This document shows positions 44,174 to 54,070 of a DNA stretch of 64,000 bases, in pieces. Both the position numbers and the translations under genes were made by a program. Source of the stretch: Isoetes taiwanensis (lineage: Eukaryota; Streptophyta; Lycopodiopsida; Isoetales; Isoetaceae); NCBI GenBank assembly GCA_021234155.1, contig JAJEKV010000004.1:23467122-23531121 (forward strand), read 5' to 3'. Below the pieces are notes generated by a model that ran no database searches, had not been told where the DNA came from, and worked only from the letters and a program-made list of their open reading frames with translations. Positions within the stretch are counted from its first letter, which is position 1, and the number at the start of each line of letters is the position of its first letter.

Positions 44174-45281
44174 ATGGCAAGGACCAAACAAACCTATAGA
44201 AAGGTTGGCCCAAGGAGCTCCCCTTCGATGGCAGCAGCAGCAGCTGGTGGACATGGGAAGCAGATCGCCGAGCACCTCCGGCCAAAGGAAGGCGAGGAGT
44301 CGTCCTCTTCAACGGACGAGACCTTTCACGCCTCTCAGGAGGAGCCCCAGAGTAGCTCTTCTTCGGTGGAGACGCAACAGACCGACGAGACTGTTCACGG
44401 CACACTGTCCGGAGAGGAGGAGCACCAAGAGGAGCAGCAGCAGCAAGATCAGCAGCAGCAGCAGCCACGTCAGGAGGAGGTTGGCACCTCCACAAAAAAG
44501 AAGGGGAAGGAGGTCACTGAGTGTCCAGAGGAGACGGCAGCTAGGAAGAAGAGGGAGCGGGAGAAGGAAGCGAGGAGGAGGGAGAAGAGGACGAAGAGGG
44601 AGCAGGACCGCCCAAGAGGGATGGTCCGAATAGAAGAACCTCGTCGATCTCCCGACGAGGAAGTAGAAGAAGAGGAGGAAGTGGAAGAGCAGGAAGACGC
44701 CGGGGAACCTTCAAACCCCGACGCTCCCCACCGTACCCAAAGTGGCCTAAGCCACCAAAGGTCATAAAGAAGCAGAAGGTGGGAGAGCAAGAATTCACGC
44801 TGAAGCAGGACCGTGAATTCTTGCGTCGTATAAAGGTGTACCAGGAGTACCTCCATCGTTGGACGAGGTACAATGATTGGTACTGCAAGCAGAACGTGCA
44901 GAAGTTCGTGAAGGGGCAGGGCGGCGGCCGAAGAACCATCCCAAGCCGCCGCCACCCAGGCCACAGAAGCCGAAGAAGGTCCATCATGGACCTAATTTGA
45001 GGCACGCACGAGTCTTCAGGGAGATTAGGCATTTTCAACAGTGTACTAATCTCCTAATTAGGAAGGCGCCCTTCGAGCGACTCCTGCGCGAGATAATGCA
45101 GGAGTTCAGGACATATTATAGGGTGACACCCCTAACCACCCGGGCTCTGCAGGAGGCGGCGGAGACAGAGTTGACGCAGCTTTTTGAAGAAGGGAACCTT
45201 TGCGCAATCCACGCCAAGCGTGTCACGGTCATGCCAAAAGACCTGCACTTGGCGAGAAGGATTCGCAAGGAGAAGCCCTAA
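44174..45281 (+). pseudogene. Histone H3-like protein with a large insert between tail and fold
   Basis: The frame opens MARTKQTYRKVGPRSS, matching the universal H3 tail MARTKQTARKS except Ala7 to Tyr and Ser10 to Val; Lys4 and Lys9 are kept. Then come Ser-, Gln- (QQQQQDQQQQQQ-like) and Glu-rich stretches and a basic KKREREKEARRREKRTK helix. The frame changes at about 44730 (to KPPKVIKKQKVGEQEF ... [10 protein letters not shown]-like sequence) and at about 44920. From about 44975 it reads [59 protein letters not shown] and [22 protein letters not shown], which is the H3 fold from the KKPH hinge to the C-terminus, including the Cys110 region. Loop 1 has canonical H3 length, not the longer CENH3 form. 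Joined, it would span about 370 codons against 136 for H3. The frameshifts may be real or assembly errors. No introns seen. Confidence 0.8.
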
Positions 45282-46152
45282 AGGCCTTCAATTTTGTAAA
45301 TTGTATAAAAATAAGTTCTTGTACATTTTACTTATCATCTATAAAAGTGTTTTGCAAATTAATTTCTTGTTAGCATAAAAATGTATTTATATGGATTGAA
45401 ATTTGAATTAATCTTTTGTATTATAGTTAGGAAACCCCAAATTGCCTAACCCCTATGAAAATTTCCTTCAAGAAATAAAAAATTAGGTCAAAATTGACCC
45501 ACTCCGGTCACTCCGCGCCAAACGCATATGCGTTCATGAACGCAGAGCCCTTTCACGCAAAACCCGACTCACTTGATTTTAAGGCAAATTGATCCCAAAT
45601 TTAGCATAAAAAGATGTTAGAATGCTTAGAATTCTTCTAGAAATGCAGTGTAGCACTTAAAATTTGCTAAAAACATTCAAAAGTGGCAAAAATCAGCCCA
45701 CTCTGGTCACTCCGCACTAAACACGTCTGCGTTCGTGAACGCAGAGCCCTTTCGCACGAAGTGACCCGAGTCGGCCAAATTTACACTTCTAGATGTCCAA
45801 TCAGCAGGTAATAAGTTGCTAGCTAGCCTAGAATTGACCCAAGTAGGCATTTTAGTATCTTACAACCTTTAGAAATGTTCTTTTCACCTAGAAATCAGCC
45901 CACTCCGGTCACTCCGCGCCAAATGCGTCTGCGTTCGTGAACGCAGAGCCCTTTCGCGCGAAGTGACCCGAGTCGACCTAGTTTGACCATGATTTGTCCA
46001 AAATTGACCCAACCAACTACCATGTACAGTTTTTTGCCTTGTTTTGCTTAGATTTGTACTTCATAGTAGCTCATTTGGACATCCATAGCCTTAGAACAAA
46101 AGTCTGTTCCATCAAGAACCCTTGTGCACGGAACCCGAGGCAGAACATAGTC
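45282..46152. repeat. Spacer with three ~200-bp tandem units containing a hairpin
   Basis: Units start near 45497, 45697 and 45897 with CACTCCGGTCACTCCGCGCC, followed by CTGCGTTCGTGAACGCAGAG (a perfect 8 bp stem, CTGCGTTC/GAACGCAG) and CCCTTTCGCGCGAAGTGACC. The remaining ~120 bp of each unit is more diverged and AT-rich. Such short tandem arrays are common in the untranslated parts of large plant gypsy elements. Confidence 0.8.
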
Positions 46153-46160
46153 TATAAAAG
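46153..46160 (+). promoter_or_regulatory. TATA box
   Basis: TATAAAAG followed by GGGGCC, 110 bases before the ATG at 46271; matches the plant TATA consensus closely. Confidence 0.6.
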
Positions 46161-46270
46161 GGGGCCTCATTTGCCATTTTCCCTTCACCAAAAGTGCTCT
46201 TAATGCCTTAGGCGATTTTCCAAGCTTTTGCCAGTTCTTCCAAGCCATCTTCTACGCCCATCTCTGTTCA

Positions 46271-47393
46271 ATGGCGCCCACAAACTTTGTTCAATGGTAC
46301 AACAGTGCCAACCACATCCGTGCTTTCCCTGCTGAAGAAGCCTTCCATGTGTTTGATCATCTCTTCGATCTCCATGCAACCTTAACTAGGACCCCTTTCT
46401 ACACTGATATAATTTGCCAGTATGACCAAAACATTCTACCATGGGAAGTTAGCCTTCCACCTAGGGGAGGGAAGTGGGTATCCTTAGAGACGCTCAGCCA
46501 AGCCATTGAAGGGGATCCAGAGTCAAAGGGCAGCTATGGGACAGGACGAGCAGCATGCCAGATTACATGAGTTGCAAGGCCAGCAGGCACAGATATGTTT
46601 TGGCACAAGCAGCCCTCTCCTTATTTATGCAGTACAGGGCCATCAACAAGGTCGGAGAACCCTCGATCCAACCCTTGGACCTAGCGCCACTCAACACAAG
46701 GAGGGAGCAAAGTCAAATTCATGAGATCGAATCATCAGAGTACGTATACCATGGCATAACAACAGGGGTACCAACACTGCAAATCGAGCAAGATTATGAG
46801 CAGCTAGGGGAAGAAAACCCGGATTGGGAGAGCAGGGAAGCGACAAGAATGGAGAGGTACATAGCCAGGCACGAGGACAACATCAGGCGCGCCACAAACC
46901 TCCAGTTGGCATCACAGCTCTATCCCCGATACTAATTGATGGGGAAGAATATAACTTGGCAAACGATATTCTCAACCTCCTATATTGCCAAGAAGAGGGG
47001 CTTAGAATTGATAAGCTTCTAGGCCTGTTTGCAAAGGAGCAGAACAACGACTTCATCGACTATTCCTATCAAGAAATCCCAAGAGAAATAGCAGAGTGAC
47101 ACTCCTATGCTGGCGAGACAATGTCCGACATCGCCGCCTATGAGCAAATAAGGGAGATATATCATCAACAGGAGCCAATAATCCCAAAGGAGGAGTTTCA
47201 AGAAATCCAAAGCAGATTGTACAAACCAGGGAGGGGCCCAAGCTCTAGCCGAACGGTTCGATCAAGGAGCATGCGGGAAGCATCTAGCAGCATCAACTTG
47301 GAGAGTGCAACCACTATGTGGAGGGATCATGAAGACCTCCTAGCAATCGACATCTACGGCGAAGCGGCTCAAAGGAAGGGCACAGGTACTTAG
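46271..47393 (+). pseudogene. Unrecognised protein downstream of the H3-like frame
   Basis: Starts MAPTNFVQWYNSANHIRAFP. After a frameshift at about 46550 it continues YMSCKASRHRYVLAQAALSL, FMQYRAINKVGEP and a charged stretch (EQLGEENPDWESREATRMER). A single stop at 46933 is followed in another frame by IDGEEYNLANDILNLLYCQE, LLGLFAKEQNNDFIDYSYQE, a stop, then in-frame DIAAYEQIREIYHQQEPIIP and a Ser/Arg-rich end (SSSRTVRSRSMREASSSINL) to 47393. Total about 370 codons with three or four lesions. Largely alpha-helical, charged, no signal peptide. I do not recognise a family. It shares strand and composition with the H3-like frame and the gag-pol downstream. Confidence 0.5.
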
Positions 47394-48075
47394 ACCATAG
47401 GAAGGGGAAAAGCGCCCAGGTACTATCTTCCAGTCCTCAGTCAGGGGCAGATGATCGTCTTCCACAAAGTGTTCAGCCGCGAGGAGAAGAATCTGTGGCG
47501 CTCCTCATAGCACTTTTGGGGTTCGGGCAGCATGCTAAGCTGAGCAGCAACACGAACCACGTCATCCTTTTCAAGAGATCCGTGGCCCTTCATAGCCTTG
47601 ACTTCGCAAGGGGTCACTTGAGAGACGCGCCATTAACGATCGTTGCGGCAACAACACCTCCACTCCCTCCACCTCAGATGACTCGAGCTCTTGAAGGTCG
47701 ATCCTCCAGAAACATTCTGCACAACATCGGCAAGGGCCTCTGACCTAAAGACGTCAAGAAATTCTTCAGCTCAAGAAAAAGCTCCCGCCGATAAATAGTT
47801 TTCCATCTATGTATTGTCATTAAAGTTATATATATTAGAATTCCTATGTATTACTACTTTTCTCTATAAAGTATAACTCATTGTCATAACCCAATTGTTA
47901 ACTTATAACTTGAAATTTGATATCATTTCTTTTATGATTAACAATAATTAACTTGTAAATAAAGTTCCACAACAACTAACTAAAGTAACATCATGGGTGA
48001 CTAATACTTGCAGCCAGGAACTTCGGTGCAGGATCTCAAGACCAGCGCCGACAAAACTAATGGGTAGCAAGAAAC
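47394..48075 (+). other. Spacer, probable leader of the third gypsy gag
   Basis: 47394-47750 may still be coding in pieces (RYYLPVLSQGQMIVFHKVFS and later), but stops intervene. 47780-48010 is AT-rich. No LTR or PBS could be found here. Confidence 0.35.
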
Positions 48076-49265
48076 TTGTTTGGGCGAGAACAAGACGACA
48101 ATAATGAAGAAATGACGCCGGAGGCAAAGCTCACGCAAATGAGAAACCAGATGCACCAACTACTCCAATGGGCAACCCAATTGATGAACGCTCAGGAATA
48201 CGGACCCCCACCTCCGCCACCACCACCTGTGCGAGGCGTTGAAGAGGCTCCGCAGCCAGAAGGGGAAAAGAATCAAGGGGGTGTCAGGGAGAAGAAGAGA
48301 AAGAGGAAAAACAGAAAGAGTCCAACACCATCCAACTCTAGCGCATCGGACACCTCTCATAGCCAGAGTACCAGCAGTTCCGAGGATGAGTCAGATGCAT
48401 CACAGGGTAGGAAAAAGAAGAGGAAAGCATATGATTATTAGAAGAAAGTGGACAGTGCCATAAGTAATGTTTGGAAGACTAGGAAGTTGGGTCAGTTTTC
48501 AGGGAAAGACAGGTTAGGCATGGAAGCAGAAGCTTGGCTTGATGAAATGGAAGAGTTTGGTAATTCCTATGGCATGAAAGACAAGGACATAGGCAAGGTT
48601 GCAACAGCCAATCTGATAGGAGCAGCCAGGATTTGGTGGAAAGGGTATGCTAAGTCTAATAAGTTGAGACGGAACAGCTGCAGATTCAAGACCTTCAGTA
48701 AGGCTTCCGCAAACATTACGTGTCGAGATCGCACACTAGCAGGCAGATCCAGCAATTCTATAGGCTAGACCAGGGGAACCTATCAGTAGCCAAGTACACA
48801 GAGGAATTTATGAGGTTAAGACTCAATGTGCCTAGGATCACAGAGAGACAAGCGGTCGAGGGTTACATTGAAGGGCTCAACAGTAGCATCAAGAGGTTAG
48901 TTCGAGCAATTAACCCAAGAACAGTTGGGGAGGCCGAGAACAAGGCCTTAAGCTTGGAAGAAGCCCCAGTAACTCCGTTACCCTTCAAAGGTAAGACAGC
49001 GGGGCAATACCAGAATAAGCAAGCAGCAAACACGCCAGCCGGAGGCCAACAACAAGGGAAAGCTCAGGGAAAGCACTTTGGAGACCGCAGGCCACAGGAC
49101 GGATCAGGGGGCAGTTCGCTCAAGAGTCTTTTAGACAGCATCCCTAAGGAGAAGAGACAAGGAGTGCATTGAGAAGAAGTTGTGCTTTAGGTGCTTCCAG
49201 CCAGGGCACAGAACACACAACTGTCCATTAGTCATGCAGGCAGCCTTGGCAGAACTTGCAAATTA
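48076..49265 (+). pseudogene. Gypsy gag with zinc knuckle (third chromovirus-like element)
   Basis: Starts MFGREQDDNNEEMTPEAKLT, has PPPPPPPP, then a basic/Ser-rich stretch (KKRKRKNRKSPTPSNSSASD) to a stop at 48441. The gag core follows in the same frame: KKVDSAISNVWKTRKLGQFS, AEAWLDEMEEFGNSYGMKDK and ARIWWKGYAKSN. After a frameshift it continues FYRLDQGNLSVAKYTEEFMR and IEGLNSSIKRLVRAINPRTV. The zinc knuckle is CFRCFQPGHRTHNC (near 49183-49225). A stop (tga 49170-49172) and frameshifts interrupt it. Confidence 0.8.
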
Positions 49266-50192
49266 GGAATCTCCAACCGAAGGTGATGATGAAGACGACG
49301 ACCAGCAGGAAGGCCAAGATTTTATAGAAGGTGAGTGCAAAATCTACGCAGCTATTGAGTCAGGTGATGTTGAAAATCAGTCCACAATCATCTCGACTGA
49401 GAGAATCATAGAGAGCAGTCCATACCTAGTCTTCATAGATATAGGTAGCTCTCATAACTTTGCCTCTCCTAGGCTTGCTGCCCTAATGAAGAGCAAGGTC
49501 TTGAAGTCAAAGCCAAGGCCAGTTAGCATGGCAAGTGGTGCCATTCGGCACACTAAGGGGAGAAGGATCACGTTTGACATAGATCTTAGTGGAAGCAAGT
49601 GGCCGATGGGGGTAGAGGTCATGGATATTGGAAAGTATGATCTTATAGTAGGAATGGAGTTCCTAAAGCCAGCTAAAGCGATGATTGACTGCGAGCGCAA
49701 CGAGATCTCCATGACGGCGCCAGACAGCAACAGATCCATAGTAAAAGGTAAGAAGGTAGCTTCTCCTATGCAGTGCATTTCTATGAAGCAGCTAAGAAAG
49801 AGTATAGTAAGAAATAAGGTGGATTATATTCTGAGGTTAGAAGCAATTGAACCAAGTAAAGAGAAGGGAAGTGACCTAAATGGGAATCAGTTGCCCAAGC
49901 CAGTAGCAAGGCTCATTAGGGAGTTCAATGATGTATTTCCGGATGAAATCCGTCAGCTACCACCTTATAGGGGTGTAGAGTGTGAAATCACATTAACTCC
50001 AGATGCTAAGCCTACCAGCAAGGCACCATACAGAATGAGCACCCCAGAGTTGATAGAGCTCAAGAAGCAGATGCAGGAATTGCTTGACCACAAGCAGACG
50101 ATAAAGAATAAGTATGCTCTGCCAAGGGCAGACGATTTGATGGATCAGCTCCACGGAGCGAAAGTTTTCTCTAAGATTGACCTTAAGGTTCA
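49266..50192 (+). pseudogene. Gypsy protease and truncated reverse transcriptase
   Basis: Acidic linker, then protease YLVFIDIGSSHNFASPRLAA, where the expected D-[ST]-G is DIG. 49486-50190 continues through MDIGKYDLIVGMEFLKPAKA to the RT N-terminus: VARLIREFNDVFPDEIRQLP, GVECEITLTPDAKPTSKAPY and MSTPELIELKKQMQELLDHK. The next motif (…SPWGAPVLFVKKKDG…DYRALN) is missing: the text goes straight from LLDHK to QTIKNKYALPRADDL, a deletion of about 35-40 codons. RT ends at KVFSKIDLK, just before the catalytic core, where LINE-like sequence on the other strand begins. Confidence 0.82.
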
Positions 50193-50194
50193 GC

Positions 50195-50545
50195 ATTTGT
50201 ATATAAAGTCTTCCAACCTGCCGTCACTCGTTGTCAAATACAAGTATCCCAATATGTGATAGTAGTAAATTCCACTCCCAAATATTCGTATGTTTGCATC
50301 ACTTGCACATTTTTATTTTGATAAGTGAATCAAGGATGCTTTTGTTGTCCCAAAGATGTTAGAAGCACCCTGGTCTTAGCCAAATTGACGCCCATTCCAT
50401 TGTCTTGCCAGAAAGTACTTAGTGCATCAAAATGAATTTACATACTTCCTAGGGTTAAAGCTAAGAGATCCACATCATTTACATATGTCGGTTGCCAGAT
50501 GATTGGTGAACCATTCGGCCCCTCTACCCCAATGTTGAGCTAATG
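50195..50545 (-). pseudogene. LINE reverse-transcriptase fragment
   Basis: On the minus strand from about 50545: NIGVEGPNGSPIIWQPTYVN then DVDLLALTLGSM, a stop, IHFDALSTFWQDNGMGVNLA-KTRVLLTSLGQQK, a stop, and NVQVMQTYEYLGVEFTT. This matches the LINE RT order YxDDxxLLA ... GLxVNxxKTxxM ... YxYLGxxF, with the active site changed to YVND. It is from a family different from LINE A-C and abuts the truncation of the gypsy element. Confidence 0.65.
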
Positions 50546-51161
50546 ATAAATTTTCTTCAACCAGTCATGTTACCTGCATGTTGTTACTCTAGTTTTCCGT
50601 GTAAGTAAACATGTTGTTGATATATGTTTAGTCTGGTGTAGTTGACTATTAGAATACCATTGTATCATATGCGCTTTTATTAGCACGTTATATATCAAAA
50701 TTATAATTTGGTCCATGGCTCTAAAGTGTTCATTGTTTATCCATAAATATGGCTCAAAGCTAAAACCTTGAATTCCTATACTAAATGAATACTTTTAGTA
50801 TTTAGGATTTAGTGTTATTACTGTTCAAGATTTAGTGTTATTACTGCCGAGCTATGCCACTACGGTTCAAAAATAAGGGAGTTCCTCGTCTGCCCACTTC
50901 TGCGAACATACATTCTTTCCCGGTAGCCTCGAATACCAAGCGGCACTTTTGGTGGTTAGACATATTGCTGTTTTCGAGCCCAAAGCCTACAAGGGCTCTT
51001 TGTAAAATGTAATTTTTTGTGACCACTAGATCATGCAATATCCCACGGAATATTCCATGGCATTCCTAGTGGTCCATCCCATGCAAATCAAGATGGGGTC
51101 AAACAGCCCCATGTTGACCCAATTTGCAAGGAGGCATTTAAAAACACAAATCCAGTGGTTA
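50546..51161. other. Intergenic
   Basis: AT-rich; a small duplication of GATTTAGTGTTATTACTG at 50807-50847. Nothing else recognised. Confidence 0.35.
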
Positions 51162-51700
51162 TTTTTTTTTTTTTTTTTTTTTGAAGAACGACAAACTTTA
51201 TTGAAACACCAAGCCAAAAGCCAGATACAAATGCAGAGGCGGGAATAAAATTTCAGAGGATAATCATCATCCACTGAATAGAACCACCAGCCTATGCATA
51301 AGACAACACACTCAAATAGGACTCAAATATCAACTGTTGCTTGGCAGGAGCAAGCGAAGAACAATGGTAGGCCTTAGCGATTCTAGCTTGTGCGTCTTGG
51401 AGGACTACTGCAGGGGGAATATCCAAACCCTGAAAGATACACAAACAAATTCACTGATTATCATTCTCACATCAAATGTACAACATAGCAAACATACTGA
51501 ACTTTCTTCAGAGGAATTGAACCTCTGTGTTTCACCAGAAGACACAATAAAAGAAATATATCCACAATAGAAAACAGAGCAACAACAATAGACCCTAAAC
51601 AAACACACAAGAAACAGAAGAATTAGTCCTTCTCCATTGCTCAACGACAAATATGCCGGATTTAACAAGTTCGAGCCCTAACAAGGTTTTCTTCTGTGAA
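51162..51700 (-). mobile_element. Poly(A)-tailed retrocopy
   Basis: A run of 21 T at 51162-51182 on the plus strand, with TTTATT (AATAAA in minus orientation) 15 bases beyond it, at 51197-51202. This is the 3' end of a polyadenylated RNA copied into DNA on the minus strand. The transcribed body to the right shows no recognised protein. The 5' boundary and TSD could not be set, so 51700 is only a guess. Confidence 0.55.
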
Positions 51701-52134
51701 AACCTCATTTCTTACTCAAACACTGCAGAAGAAGCGGGTATAGTCCTGTGGCCGCTAATCTTACTATGGTATGCCTTGTGGAGCGTGGCCTAAGCCTAAC
51801 CATCGTGCTTCCCAAATAGAAAACATGCAGCAGGAAAACCACAAACCTAGCAATGGCTATGGCCAAACGAACATGCAACTAAAGCTATGGCTTCCGGCAG
51901 AGGCCTGGCCACCTCCAAAAGACCCATCGCCGCCTTCCTATAAGAATACTGTGCCCACGAAACCTCCATCCCTAAACCTTCTAGAACAAAAAAAAATACA
52001 AAAAGAATGCCAGCATCAACAAGCTACGTATTTTCGTACGAATATAGTAAAAAACCTTAGACAATCTTATGTAATAAATAAATGTACGCTTTGTGATTTC
52101 GGCCACATTACATTATTACATGATTTAAAAAGAC
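51701..52134. other. Intergenic
   Basis: A plus-strand frame at 51771-52139 (ending HQQATYFRTNIVKNLRQSYV and on) is open but I do not recognise it and rate it as chance. Confidence 0.3.
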
Positions 52135-52135
52135 C

Positions 52136-52219
52136 ATAATCTTAGAAAGTGCACCAAAGTCCTTTTTTATGCCATAATACAATCTTAGCAAGTGCACCAA
52201 AGTCCTTTTATGCCAATAT
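52136..52219. repeat. Tandem duplication, ~46 bp unit
   Basis: CATAATCTTAGAAAGTGCAC and ATACAATCTTAGCAAGTGCACC, both followed by AAAGTCCTTTT and TATGCCA. Confidence 0.85.
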
Positions 52220-52472
52220 AAGGGATGGTCAGAAATGCAAGAGATAAGGATGAGTAAATCTTGGATGCTGTGAAAGAAACTTGCCCACCAGAATTGCACA
52301 TACTCGAACTTTATTATCAAAAATGTAAATAGCAAAATCTGTCGCCAAATTCAAATGTAGAGGAAATGTAGGCAAAAAATGATTCTCAAATGTATGATAA
52401 CACAAAGGGCAATATGCCGGGATGCCCTTGAACTATCCTGAACGAACAGCTACTGAAAAGTATGTATATAGA

Positions 52473-52695
52473 ATAGAATAGAATAGAATACATTTATGTC
52501 CCTTGTGCCGTAAGGCCCCTGGACTTGTGTAGCATGGGCGAGCTCCCTGAAAGGGCGCTACTAGCACATCACTTATTTGTTATGATGTAGCTTTTTCAAG
52601 GTGACTTTTTCTATTATTACCAAACATCCCGCTTTTTTACCGGCCCGTGGCGTGCGGTGATCTTCGCTATCAACAACTTTGAGCTGTACACATTG
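52473..52695 (-). mobile_element. LINE C-type 3' UTR fragment with (ATTCT)n tail
   Basis: Matches 42866-43100 with clear divergence: AATAGAATACATTTATGTCC, TTGTGCCGTAAGGCC, CTTGTGTAGCATGGGCGAGC and TTTGAGCTGTACA. A severely 5'-truncated insertion of the LINE C family. Confidence 0.8.
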
Positions 52696-52774
52696 TGGAT
52701 TCCACTGTCCCACCTTTAGTAGTGGGTCAGATTATGAACCCTAAGTTTTCGGCGCACCAGAACTCGAATGTGGA

Positions 52775-53000
52775 AATAGAACACCAGCCGGTGGGTTGTA
52801 CCCGCTCTATCCTGGTGGTCGGTCGGAGGCCCCTCACGACCCGGACACTTAGTCCCTTTCCTTTTTACAATTGTTCTCAAGATAGTCTTGGTGCCCAATA
52901 GTGGTGTCCAGTGAAATGAGTCGACTGGCTCGACTACATTAGTGACGCCGATTACTATCGGGATTAAAAACCAGCCCAAGGGTTTTCGAGGAAAACCTTA
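52775..53000. repeat. SINE-like dispersed repeat, copy 1
   Basis: Contains CCGGTGGGTTGTACCCGCTC and TATCCTGGTGGTCGGTCGGA-GGCCCCTC, homologous to copies 2 and 3. About 100 bp further on, AAGGGTTTTCGAGGAAAACC resembles GAAGGGTTTTCGAGGGAAAA at 17537-17560. Confidence 0.5.
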
Positions 53001-53785
53001 ATAGTAATGGGCTCACCGATGCACGCGATATTATCGATCCGTTTTTGGTCATTCGGATTTTGGATTTTTCGGCGCCATTATTGTTAGGGGTGCAAAAACT
53101 CTAAACTAAATCGATTAGTATCGATTAGAGCTCCAATCCGAGCTATGAATATGTAGTAATTCTTGTCAACATAACATCACGTGTTCGAGGTCCGTGTTTA
53201 TAAACCATCTTGAAATATTCTAACTACACTATGTTAACACAATCCCCAACTTATGTAGTAGTCCTTTGCCTAATAGTCCAGATTTATATTAGTGTAAAGC
53301 ATCTAAAGAAACTTCCTAATTTCATACATAGCATGCATATACTATGTTGATAGAACTGATGCATTGTGCAAAGAAACCGTCCAATTTCATAGCTTACAAC
53401 AGCCAATCTATATTTATACCTAATGATGATAAAAGAAATAAAAGATCAATCATCCAGATCGTGCAGATAGTGGTATCACCCTTCCCTTGTTTTGTGTGTT
53501 ACTAGTTATTCAATTCAAATGAAAAAAAACCTGATTAGATGAAAGTCCTCATCTTCGAGTTTTTTGAAGGCCTGCAAACATAATTGATTGTGCTATTCCC
53601 TGTTCCACTTTGTTGGACATGCGCGAATTGGCAAAACTTCTTGTAGAGTCCCATGGTTTTTGATTATTCTATAGATGTCTTCACATAATCTGCAACACAT
53701 CCTCAAGCACTTGATGTAAGAGCACTTGTAAGCTATTATTTATTAAAGTCTTTAGGCTCTTTAGGCTATCCTTCAGTCATTTTGG

Positions 53786-53882
53786 TGATCCGGGAACCAG
53801 TTGGAGGGTCGTGCCCTCGCTATCCTGGCCTACGGCGGGGGTTAGACCCCTCAGTCCGTAGCATATCCCGATCTCCTTTTTG
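53786..53882. repeat. SINE-like dispersed repeat, copy 2
   Basis: GTGATCCGGGAACCAGTTGG, AGGGTCGTGCCCTCGCTATC, CTGGCCTACGGCGGGGGT, then CCCCTCAGTCCGTAGC. GGGTCGTGCCC is in the position of a pol III B box but is not a good match. Confidence 0.5.
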
Positions 53883-53969
53883 ACTACAAATACCACACTT
53901 ATATACATATGCATTGTGTCTTTTCATCTTTGTCTTTTCATCTTTGGTTGTTATTCTATGGGAGTTTAT

Positions 53970-54070
53970 AGTGGTCCGATTACCGGTTGGTGGGTCCGAC
54001 CCTCGCTATCCCGGTGTACGGCGGAGGTGGGCCTCTCGTCTCCGTGAACTTATTAGGCCCACCTTTTACT
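53970..54070. repeat. SINE-like dispersed repeat, copy 3
   Basis: GTGGTCCGATTACCGGTTGG, TGGGTCCGACCCTCGCTATC, CCGGTGTACGGCGGAGGT. GGGTCCGACCC is close to the pol III B box GGTTCGANNCC. Confidence 0.5.

Noticed and set aside
44470-45038. Minus-strand frames opposite the H3-like gene
   Set aside because: Leu/Ser-rich shadows of the Glu/Lys-rich plus strand.
44174-45281. Centromeric histone H3 (CENH3)
   Set aside because: Loop 1 between LREIMQEF and RALQEAAE has canonical H3 length, and the tail matches canonical H3, whereas CENH3 tails are divergent and loop 1 is longer.
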